Notes under the pieces: generated by a model
Told to the model about the DNA's origin: nothing
What the model saw: the letters and a program-made list of their open reading frames with translations, nothing else
The model's database searches: none
Made by a program: the position numbers and the translations under genes
NCBI RefSeq assembly: GCF_030272615.1
Contig: NC_081406.1
Coordinates: 243,281,218 to 243,345,217 of the forward strand
DNA from: Cryptomeria japonica
Lineage: Eukaryota > Streptophyta > Pinopsida > Cupressales > Cupressaceae
Length of the DNA: 64,000 bases
Direction of reading: 5' to 3'
Shown here: piece by piece, positions 13,101 through 25,100 of the stretch
How the letters are laid out: every line of letters begins with the position of its first letter
Numbering within the stretch: position 1 is the first letter of the stretch

Positions 13101-16100
13101 ATAGGTGTATTGGCATCCCCATATCTAATCAATTTAAAGGTTGAAGTAATGATGGAGACTATGTTTTGCATCAACCCAAAGAACATCACTCTTCACCACA
13201 TCTTTCACCCTCTTCCCTTGCTCTATTCTGAACTTGGACCACCAATTCCATTATCCTATCATAAACAGGATTCACAACGTCTTTTGCAACTAAAGAATCC
13301 TCTCCAGGAATAAAATATCATGCACATCTAATCTTTACAGGTTTCAAAAAATCCTTCTTGAGAAGATCTCGAAGAGTGCATGTAAAGTATGGTGGTTGTA
13401 AATAAACGTATGCATTTGTCTAACATCATTAACAATTGGTTTGATCCGACCAATTTTTCCTATGTCCTTGAGTGCGTTATTCATTGCATGCACACAACGA
13501 GTCCTCCAAATATGTCTATAGGCTATCTCAATTAACTTCCCTACAACTTTGCACACATGAGTCACATCTATCATTACTTGCACCACATTTTGTCACTCAA
13601 CCTCCTCTATATCATCTATAAGAGTTTGAAATTGACGAACAAGATCCTTATGATGCCCTAAACAATCAATAGCCTAAGGAAATAAAGGTCCTCTGTACTT
13701 GTGTTGTGATGTTTTCACACATCGCCCCATTGCAAATGGGGACCCCCTCTTTTCGCTTTTGTTGTGCCTGTTCTTCTCTCTGCTTTTAGGGTTTTGAGTG
13801 AGTGAGTGAGTTGTCTGGGCTAGGGCTAAGCCTTAGGGGTTTCTTTTGGATATTTTTCAAGCTGAGTCCAGTCAAATTTTGAAAGTTATTAAGCGTCCTT
13901 TCGAGGGTTGATTATTGAAGTAAGATAAGTCTGTCAGGAAGTCAGATATGTCTCAGGTTAGGTCTAGTCACGGTTTTTTGAGGGAAAATTCAAATTTTGT
14001 TTAAGTGTTAGTATTTTGAAGATGAAATTGTATATTCTTGCCTAGGTAAATTTTGATCAAATTTTGGAGGCAAGATGATGCCTGAAACAGAGAAAGTGCT
14101 CCTGTCCTTCACTAGAGGCCCAAGGCGAATTTCATTCTAAGTGCAATTTCTTGTTTTGCGAGAGCTTGCTAACTGATTCCTGGCCTTGAAGATGGCCTAA
14201 CTCTGCCTTGTGAAATGATTGGAGACCTAAATTTTGAATATTTTAGCCAAAAAGGACGAAAGTGCTCCCGTCCCTCACCAAGGGACCAGAGCACAAATGT
14301 TATTTTATGCATATTTGTCACTGACTTTTCTATTTTGTTTTGTGCAAGGTCTTCCGGAATGATAATTGGACATGACTTGATACTTTTGAAGATTTTGAAG
14401 GCACAAAAATGGTGAATTTTGAAGGTTGAAGGAAAAAGTGGTCCCGTCCCTCTCCAAGGGACCAAGGCAAAGTGCTCCCGTCCCTAACTAAAGGACAAAG
14501 GCGAAAAGACTTATTGGAGCCATTCCTGGCCTTGTTTGGTCAAATTGAAACATCAAAGGCATAGTGAAGGACGAAATGAACATGATAAAGCATCCAGACT
14601 TGATTGAAAGCAAAGAAATGATGAAGTTTTTGCCTAGAAGGTAAAAAGTGCTCCCGTCCCTCACTGAAGGACCAGAGCACTTTTCTTTATATGCACAATT
14701 TTAGACCTCTTTTGGACATTAACTTCTATTCATAGCATGAAGTAAGATGAAATCTTCCCCAGCAAAGAAATTTCGAGGTGAAAAGTGAGACAATTTGGCT
14801 TAGAATGCAAAAAAGTGCTCCCGTCCCTCACTGAAGGATCGTGCCACTTTTTTCAAATTTGCACTATCTTTGCAAGGTTAAGGTGATTTTATGATTTGAA
14901 GAGGTTAAGGGAAGCATGTTTTGTCCATTGAATATAATTTAAGCAGTCTACAAAGGAGAAAATCAACCCAAATGACAAAAAGTGCTCCCGTCCCTCACTG
15001 AAGGATCGTGCCACTTTTTCAAGTTTCTCTTCATTGTTCGATATTTTATGATAAAACTTGACTTGGATGGGAAAGACGAATGATGTTTTATGCCTTGGAC
15101 GCAATTGAGAGGCTTAAAGAGCAAAAAGTATGCCAAAATGACAAAAAGTGCTCTCGTCCCTCACCAAGGGACCAAGACAAAGTGCTCCTGTCCCTCACTG
15201 AAGGACCATCCCACTTTTCTAAAAAAAAACGAATTTCTTGCAAAGGCAAGGCAAGTTGTGTGATTGAAATGAATGAGAGAAGGCAAGATTCATCCATTGA
15301 AGATAATTTCGAAGGCTAGCAAAGGGACAGATAAGCTTGTAATTGCAAAAGTGCTCCCGTCCCTCACTGAAGGACCATGCCACTTTTTCAAAGTGCTCCC
15401 GTCCCTCACTGAAGGACCATGCCACTTAATATGTTATCTTCCCTTTCTCACCAATTTTGGACAAATTGAGACCAAGGCGCAAGTTTGAAAAAGTGTTTAA
15501 AATGCCTTGAAGTTGAATTGAGATGCGAGAGTTGCAAATTTTGACGACAACTGGCAAAAGTGCTCCCGTCCCTCACTGAAGGACCGTGCCACTTTTTCCA
15601 AATATGACCTTTTACCTTGCATTTTGAAATAATATTTTTATTACCAAGGCTCAAGATGGTGTGAAATGTGATATTCTACGCCTTGATGGTAAATTGAAGA
15701 TTAATATGATCAAGAATTCATGCAATGGACTCAAAAGTGCTCCCGTCCCTCACTGAAGGACCGTCCCACTTTTTTTTGAAAACAACAAATTCCCTCCGAG
15801 ATTATGCTAAGGCAACGTTGTATGAGATGGGAAGAATCTTCTAAAGCATGGTGAACAAAGGTTTGACTCCAAACAATTGAGAATCCTAGCCTTATTCATC
15901 TTGACACCCTTATTCAAGGTTTGATTTTTTTAGACATTTTTTGGAAAAATCTAAGTATTACATGGTTAAATAGGAAATGATAACTAAGATTTATCATGAA
16001 GTTTCCTAATTAAAATCTTGAATCTTCCTTTTAAAGTTTAATTTTAGATTTCAAGATATATTACTAATTTTGAAATGTTGTGTAGGTATCAAGATGGCGA

Positions 16101-19100
16101 CTCCCAAGCTCGAAAGATCTACAAGTCGGAAGACTCTCCTCAAGGAAAATCAAGCCAGATCAAGGATGGTCTCCTCCAAGAAGATCAAGCAAGGGCAAGG
16201 GCGATCTCCTCCAGCCTAACATCGACAAGGACGACCTTCTTTGATCCAGTATCATCAGGATAAGGGCGACCTCTTCCACTTCAGCATGTCCAGATTCAAT
16301 GTACCTAACTCATGGAAGGTGGCACAAACTTCGATGTACCTACCTCGGCTATCCATTGGTTGAATTTTCCAGAGAGGACATGTGTCCAAGCAATACAATT
16401 TTATCATTGGTCAAGCATTAAATGTTATGTAATGGTTGTAACAAACCCTAATTAGGGTTTTCATTGTAAAATCTTGGCCATTGATCTCGTATTGATCTTA
16501 GCCATCGAATTGTATTGAGGGCACTATATAAGCCCTGGCATTTCATTTGTAAAGGCATATAGAAGCAGTTAATAGAAGATAGATAGAGAGTAGTTAGAAG
16601 GTGATTAGCTAGTTGATAGAATAGCAATTAGAGTAGAGTAGAGAGAGAAGGCAAAGATTGTTGCCAAGATGTTGTTGTAAAAGACTTGTAACTTCATTGA
16701 AGAAATGGTGAAATTTATGGGTCGATTCGACAATTTGCATGGTCTTTATACTTCTCATATTTGATTTCATGTTATTAAATGAGTGGAAGAAATGTGCTTG
16801 ATTGATGGTGGAATTCGTATATCCAGACTACTAGCAATTTGTTGATTGCAGACTTGCCTTGCGTAGTCAACTGGAATCATTCAGCTTAAGCTTAACTTCA
16901 ATTGTCGCTTCTTCATTGATATGCATCAACCTGATGGTGTCTATGCCTGCAGTGATGATTTGAACATCATAAAGCTTTCCTTCGAAGATCGCACTAACCT
17001 TGTGGAGATGGTCCTGGGATGTCAAAACAAGACTTAGTTAGAATTTCATCAAAGATCATCCATTGCTCTTACATTCTTAGTGTTAGGATTAGATCCTTTC
17101 CTCGCCCTCATCTTTTTTCCTTTTTCCAAATCTTAGGCAGTGAAATCCTGTGTTCCAGCAATATTCAAAGCAGATCAGACGTTCAATCATCAAATGTAAG
17201 TCCCCTTGTGATTCCAGCAAATCACATCATACCACAGAGAGCTTATCCACACGTAGAGACCCTAAATACAAGAACCTTGAAGTCATCCCGACTGATCCTT
17301 TTCGCGACATCTTTAGCATTCGGAGGCTTTATTCAAGAGAGGATAAGGTACCCTTGGGTATTTTATTCTGTGTTTAATAGTGTACAAAATACACGTCAAC
17401 AACTTGTAAGCATGATATTGGTGAGTTGACAATGCCTATGTTTTGTCAAAAAATCCATGACTATACTACATCCACTTGTGATGTACGATTCCTTCATTTT
17501 CTCCATTTAAATATTAATCTTGGAATAGTTCTTATCTAAGATTGTTGTCCCCAATTTAGTCTCTCTTGGTGGCACATATGATGGTCCTAGTCTAATTATC
17601 TTCGCACCTCCTTATAATAAGGAGAGTGAGCCAAATGGAATAGAATGGTATTGGCAAAGAAGAATTTGCCAATAGCATCATTTGCTTCATCCTTCGATTG
17701 CACGTTGAGTAAATCTGCTAGTAGGTTTGAAGCATCACTAGTCACCCTTCCTTTCCCCTTACTTTGTTGCTCTTGAACTAGAGGAAATTGAATATGTGCA
17801 TGTGACCTTTGCAAAGTAGAAGTAGAACTTTGATGACCCCTACCCCTTGGTGGCAAAGAAGCAGATGTAGATGCATTTTCTTCACTATCACCCTACAATT
17901 TAGTTATCTCAGCCCTATATTCGAGGTTTTATGTCAACTTTTTGCATACTTCTACACCTTTGCCTTGGATATGAAGGGGGTGGGCATCAACTTTGATGAT
18001 GCTTCCCTCAAATTCAAACCTACAAAAATGATACTTGCACAACCTAATGCCCTAGATTCCCTATGCTTTGTATGTAACTTAATTGCAAATTGTTTTAAAG
18101 GGGGTTTAGGATTGAAGGGACCCTTAGCATATTTTTGTAACATTTTTAAAGGCCAACTAACACTTGCATTCCCAATGGAAGTAATGCCTTCACCACTATA
18201 TGTTTTTGTACTTTCATCAGATACATAATCAGACTCAATTTCAACTTCTTCAACCTCTTGAGGCTCAATCTCATCCTCAACCCTATTGAAGAACTCAGTG
18301 ACATTGCAATAAATGATATTAAATTTTGTAAGTTTTCAATTTAAACATTAAAATTATGCATAATACAAAGGATTAAGACACAAGGATTTTGTTTTTGTTT
18401 TTCTTACTGTAGGTTGTACGAAGTGCAGAAAAGAGGATACATAATTAGGAATCCTTGTTCTTAACCTTTGTCAAACAAAGATTTCACTTTTGTTACTCTT
18501 ACTTTAGGTCACATGAAGTGCAAAAGCAGAGAATCCTAATTTGACAAAAAATTGAACATCTAACAAATAAAATATGGCTGTTATAAAAGTAATCAATTTA
18601 AAATTTGACCATTATTTATTTCTAAAACTAAAATAATAATTTGCAGTAATATAAATTGTGAACCTCTAAGCTAATAACTAAATTTATCAACTAAAATTAG
18701 GAAAGATGATTAGTTAATAAATTGAACCATGAAAAAAGAAGTAAAAAAATTCACAAAGAAAGCCTAACTTGAGGCTTGAATAAAGCTTTGAATCATTTGA
18801 TTCAATGGTGGATCAGCATCAATCTTCATCTTGCTCTTCCTCTCACTAATCATCAATCCTTAAGCCTCCACTAGCATTTTTTTTCACTCCCATAGCTTAT
18901 TGTTGCAACTTCCAACTTTGTTGATAAAATTTTGGTGTGAGATGTAATGAGGCTTAGAAGCCTATTTGGAATTTTTTTGTGATTGTTTAGGGTTTGGGTG
19001 TGAGGGCCTATGGCACACATTTCAAAAAAAGTGATTTAAAAAAAATTATTATGTTCTGCAGTCCTTTGCCACACGGGATGCTTGAGTCTCTCCAAGACGT

Positions 19101-22100
19101 TTGAGAGAATCTTGGGAATCCCTTGGATGTTCCAAAGTCCCCCACAAGTCTCCAGAGAAAGGGAATATCCTAAAAATGTCCCATCTACAAGAGGACATCC
19201 TAGAAACATCCTTGAAACTTAGGTGGTAGTGGTGAGATAACAAGGGGGCATCCTTGTCCCCAAAATAGGAGGATTTTGGCGGGGGAAGGCATCCCGTGGA
19301 CACTGGTCAATTTCTTCACTATGTATTTCCTCATTAAGGATCCAAGCAAAGTATATGTATTTGCAAATATTTCTACCATGGTCCAGAATTGTCTTAATAT
19401 GAGAGTTTGCCATGATCCTACAATATAAGTTGAAGATAATTAGCAAAACAAGGATTCTAAAATATATATAGGTGCTTCTCCAAGAGAAGTTTAACTACAA
19501 CAACATAATTTTTTGCATTAATTGAAACAATCTAAACATTGTTTGCCTCACCCCCATTGGACATAACATCTTCAAAAAATCTGAGGAAATTTGCATTTTT
19601 TTACCTTCCCAAATGTATCAATGGATTTAAGAAAAATTGTACCACCTAACGAAGAGAAGGAAATTCAACAATGCCATGTTTCCCTTATCTATCCAACCAT
19701 CAAACATGATGGTGCAACCTTTATTCAATTCTATCACATTGCTCACTAATAATGATCTTCACACTTGCCACCTTTTCACTTAGTATTGAACTCTTTATCT
19801 CTTCATCATGCTGAGCTTTGAACCACTCCCCAACCATAGAAATAGCATCTACTAGCTTTTGCTAGTAAGGAGACCTAAACAAAACAAAAAGAAATGTTCT
19901 AAAATTTCAAAAACACTTAAATTTTAAAATTCAAAAGACATAAAGATATCGAAAAAATGTATTTTAAAACAAAAAGGAACTAATTACTTGGTTGCATAAA
20001 ATAAAATCGAACAATAGAATAAAAAATCTCCAACTAAACTTCTTGTTGCTTCGTGTCTATCTCTATACCAACCTATGCTCTCAAGAGATGGATGGGAAGT
20101 TGTAGAGTGCATGGTATAATATACGAATCCATTCTGATCCACAAACTCTAGGCCCAAATTGCCACTAATACTTGAAGTCAAAGGGAATGGCAAACTCACA
20201 AAAATATAGGAGTCTTCTTGACCTTGTCTTATGGCTACCATCTCTTTTCTTTGCCTATATTATAGGCCTAATATCTCCTCAAATAACTCTAACTAAGTTT
20301 TGACCTAGCACATATCATCAATTGGCACTTCTTACACAAATAAACATCTTAGCAAGGTATGTGTACAAATTGAAAATTGAAGCGATTAATGCCTCCCCTA
20401 CAAATTTTAATTTGCTATAATTATAAATCAATTCCTTTTTCTTAGATCCTAGGGTGATATGTCTCTAACAAGGGTTCTTTGTAATTTGTGTTGACATTAA
20501 CAATTCATCAATTGCAAGTACATCGCAAAAGCAAATTAAAGAAAAAATGATTAAAGATTTGGGTTTGCGGATAAAAAGGGAAAAAAAGAAAAAAAGATTG
20601 ATTATGGAAACAAAATAGGAGAGAAAAATGAAAGAGAACTAGTTCTTTCCATTTCCCCCTCTTTGTTTCTAGTTCCATGAATCAAAATGGAGAAGAATAA
20701 AACAAATGTAGAAAACATACCAAATGAAAAGATTCAAAAGAAAACATACCTCTTAAAATTCGATGCTCGAAATAGACCACTGGCTGCTCCAGATTGATGC
20801 TGGTCTCCTCCAAATGCATCATGGGCTCCTTTAAATGCATTGTGAGCTACTACAAACTGCATGCACTCAATTTAATCAATGTTTGCTGCCCAACCCACTT
20901 GTTGCATTTTTGCTTCAATGGCAATATGAATGTTCTTGATGTGTTTTAGTTACTTCTATAATTTTACTTTTTTTAGCTTTTTCAAGTCATTTGTGCTGGT
21001 TGAGTCTTGGCATTGGGACTCAGAGAGCCCAGCCAGATTTATCACGTCTTGCCCTTGATTTCCCTAGCCTTGGGAGACCAAGCTAGCTTCAGGACTGAGT
21101 CTTTCCAGTACCCAGTGAGTCTTGGTACTGTGATTAGTACCAAAGGATATAACTTCAATAGTTGCAATGGCTGGACAAAACCATTTGCATAAACTAACCC
21201 TCTACAATAGTCATTTTAGAAGTCAAGTTCTCTTTCAAAAATGCACACAAAAATGTTTTTGTTTGTACACACATACGCGCATATGCACAAGCGTGTCTAT
21301 ATCTATGACATACACATGCATGTTCATATGCCCTGTTCAAAAACCTGACGAATTCACACCTAGCTAGTTTTAAAATAATCTACACCAAGAAATGACAAAT
21401 CATACTAAACAAGGCATCCCACAATTTCAGAAAAACAAGCACTGTTGTAAGCATTGCAGCAAAAAATGTGTTTGCAGTAGAGAATTAAACTTAGGAAACT
21501 CAATTGCACAAAAGTAAACTACATCTCTCCAAACAAGAAGCAAAACCCATGCCTATAACAATAGCTCACAAACCTGTGCTTTTTGTTCATCTTCCAGAGT
21601 ACCAGGCATGGTTACATCAAGCACTTTCATAATAGTTTCTGCTGTTTGCAAAACTTGACCCCTTTCAACTTCTTCCTCACTGCTCTCAGAATCTTCAACT
21701 TCATTCACTGTGTCTATTGAGGATCCTGTTTCTTGGGACAAATCCATGGGCTTTGCCTTTTGGACTTCTGCATCTGTAAACTGTTTGTGTCGTGGAACCA
21801 TTTTATGACTAGTTGATTTGTTGTTCAACAAAAATCTATGACCCCCATCTTCATTTTTTGCATACAATCCACTACTATTATCAAATGCATTCATGTCTCT
21901 AGAACCAAGTGACTGTTCCGCACCAGCTGCAATTGTGTGCTTGGAAGAATTGATAATATATGAATCCATAACATGTTTCTGTGTTCCTCGTGAATTGATT
22001 ATGACTGGATCATTTGCAGGCTTGACTGCAATATCAACATCTTTCAGAAGAGGATGACGGCCCTTTAAGAGGGCAAGCTCAACTGCTTCAAGCCACTGCA

Positions 22101-25100
22101 TCCAAAAACAAAGACCATAAGGTAGTTTACAAATAATTCACCTGAAATTCAAGAAGAAAACACCGTTATGTGACCATCAAATAAAAATACTAAATTTGAG
22201 AAAAACCCACATGTCATGCATTAAAACCACCTAGTTCAAAATTTTCCATTCAGTATCTCAAGTTATAAATTACTTCTTATGTAGCATCAACCATGCATGT
22301 TAGAAGAATGAAATGTAATTTTGAAGCGTCTTGACAATTTGAAATCTTTTAAGATTGAACATGCGTTAAATACACATGATAAACAAGAAAACATGTTACT
22401 ACAAGAGGTATACTATTATCCCCACACTATATGGTTAGGCATGGATCTAGGGGCAGTGAAGTGTCTGATCAGTGTGATACATCAATCACATTAATGGACA
22501 CAGATGGAGAGTCCAAATTATTAGCCATCCTCTAGACCCTAACCATGGATGGTGGATCAAAGATCACTAACAATAATTTTGGTAGAACTATGACTGTATG
22601 AATGTTTTCCATAAAGATCATTGCTACTGACAACTGCACTAGCACTGAAAGGAAATTAAAACCCCAAAAAATGTGTACATTTATTTCACTTGTTCACCAG
22701 CACTTCTATAACAATCTTATCTTTAGCTTGAGAAGCACTGCAATAAAAAGGAGATTTATTCCCGATGCTATATATATATGGTTTCATGGCATTTGAAAGC
22801 AAGTGAAAAAGACTAGGATGGAGTAAAGGCATAGAAGGTAAGTGCTGCAACGAGGAAGCGAGGACTGGGAAACAAGGAGAGATAACAAGAGCATAATGTG
22901 AGGTATCATCTGAGAAACGAAAGCATGTAGAAATGAAGTTTGATACTGAATTAAAAGTAATTGTACTTGGGTTGTGGTGTGACCCATGTGTTAGGTCAGT
23001 GTGACCAATCTGTGTTGTTTTGTGTTGGAAATCATGATGTGGCTACTTTGCAGCAGATTGTAATGTGTTTTAAGGATTTAATATAAGTGGAAGAATCTTT
23101 AGGAGGCTAGGTTTTTCCCTCTAGTGGGTTTTCCCAAGATAACGAAGTTGTTCTTTGTAGAGTTTATTTCTGTTGCATGTTTCTATTGTGTGGGTCCATA
23201 TTTAGACTATAGGTCTGTATCACAAAATATCTATTCTAAGATATGGGAAAAAACTCGCCAAATCTTTTGAGGATTCAGAATCTTAGCAAAAGACCATTCA
23301 AGGGATTTATAGACTCTATACTTCACCATATAAGTGTGATTTGGGGCATTACTCTAGCTATGGGTATGGGGGGCTAGTGGCATCCCTTGTAATGTGTTTA
23401 GGGGTGTAAGCCCCTAAGGATTTTCATGGGCCTTTATAGGTGGTTTTCTGGCCCATGCTTTTATACCCATTACATTGGAATACCATTTAATGGTTTCCTA
23501 TACTGATGTGCCTATACCAGCACATGGATTAGGGTTAAGCACTAGTGTGAGATATTTTATTTTATTGTGAATGGATGAACGAATACAAGGAGATTTGTTT
23601 TTGCTGGGGATTTACACAAAAGGGTTTCCAAGAGTAAATTATCGTGTTATGCTGTGTGAACCATTATTCCTTTGTACTACATTTAAAAATTTGTTATCAT
23701 TGCTTCTCTTGGCATAGGATATAAGCATTCTCTTCACAAACAAAGTAGGTTTGTGCTCACTTAATATCAAGCATACCCTAACAGAAAACTATAAATGGGT
23801 AAGGTTGTGTCATGTATTGTATACAAGCAATGGTGCAGTATGTGAAAGTGGCAATACCCATTGATCATACCAAAGCTTATGTCTAGCTTATTTCACTCTA
23901 TGATATTGGTCTATTGTGATGCTTATGGTGAATGCTATGAAATGGAGTAGAGTGGATGAAGCAATTTCCTCAATTACCTTCAGTATAGCTAACTTGATCA
24001 TGCACATTATCAGTTCTACATGTGCATGTGAATAATAGTTGCATCTTTGATCATAAGCATTGCTGTTTTCGAGAGTTGCAGTCAACTTTCCAATCCTATT
24101 GAACAACTGTGGTTTTCTGTTTATAAAGAAAGGAAACAACCCCAAACTGGGCACAATCCAAATTCCACATATAAAATCTTTACCTAAATCATTCTTTGAA
24201 ATGCTAAACCTACATCTAACATCATTCCATCATGTTCCACACATCTAGACTCAGTTTAACTACTAACTAAATAAACAAAATGATTTTCTTGGATCTTAAT
24301 AAAAACAAAATTCTATGTCAAATTTCAACGAACATGGATAACTCCAAGTAATACTTGTTTCTTAGAATTTCCAAAAAGAGTTCGATATATTCAAAATGGC
24401 ACCAAATAAAAATTTGGATTAAATTGCTTACAGAGAAGTTGATTAATCACCTCTATTACAAGATTGTCACACCACTGTATAGTTGGATTCTGTCCATTTG
24501 CAGTGGTATACCCAGCTGACATTAAAGAACAAAGCAGAAGGCTTGTAAATGGATTATCTTCTATGGACTTCCGGGGAACAGAGAAGATTGGTGCAACAAC
24601 ATGATCATTCTGCATATCATATTTAACACTGTCAGAAACTGAAGCTTAACGAAGCCATACAATAATTTTGTATGTGGGCTCATATAAATCGATATCATAG
24701 CTTGAATAAACATAAGAAACATGCATGAATTTTTAATGGTACCATGTGCCATAAAATGTCCAAAAATATAAAGTGGGACCAGTTAATGGTTGATTCAGAA
24801 CTCCTAGTCAAGATAATGGAATACAGACTTCAGCAGCCAAGGAAACCTTCATATGGTCCAGAGTCCAAACCTATTGTATCTTTAGGTGTTATTTTGGCAC
24901 TTCAGCCTGAATTAAGGAGAGATTATTGTAACAATAAAAACAATTACTGGTCCAAGTTTCATGTAAAAGAACGTTATACCAGATTTGTGGATAAAAACCT
25001 ATAGTAAGGAAGAAGCAAAGTAACCCAACTGATAAAACAAATAATCTAAATACCCTTAATCTAACCAAAATGCTTGTTGTAATTCTATTTTCAGTTTGAA

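Larger units (their letters stand above)
13702..17401 (+). mobile_element. 3.7 kb solo LTR with perfect target duplication
   Basis: It starts TGTTGTGATG and ends CACGTCAACA, with TGTTG/CAACA inverted ends. It is flanked by ACTTG at 13697-13701 and 17402-17406. There is no gag, pol, primer site or second LTR, so it is a solo LTR left by recombination. U3 is about 2.8 kb and contains the 13-copy dyad array. The TATA box is at 16525, followed by an R-U5 of about 870 bp. It sits within the hAT-2 relic. Its promoter resembles the minus-strand promoter at 60.98-61.07 kb. Confidence 0.88.
8813..18300 (-). mobile_element. hAT-2: decayed hAT DNA transposon interrupted by LTR elements
   Basis: Three separated stretches of minus-strand homology read in transposase order. 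The BED-finger and N-terminal region is at about 18250-17410, the central DUF659 / catalytic-region homology at about 13690-13040, and the C-terminal region at about 10140-9240. The gaps are explained by a 3.7 kb solo LTR and by the nested LTR-like elements at 10.1-12.9 kb. There are many stops and frameshifts in each stretch, so no active transposase can be made. Outer boundaries are approximate; no clear 8-bp target duplication was found. Confidence 0.7.

Noticed and set aside
14169..15654. Many short ORFs repeating SFSEGREHF or SLTEGPSHF
   Set aside because: They are translations of the 39-bp dyad in the solo LTR, found on both strands, so the repeat rather than a protein explains them.
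13702..17401. Reading the 3.7 kb block as a full retrotransposon
   Set aside because: No gag, pol, primer site or internal second LTR; a single target duplication encloses one LTR-like unit with one promoter.
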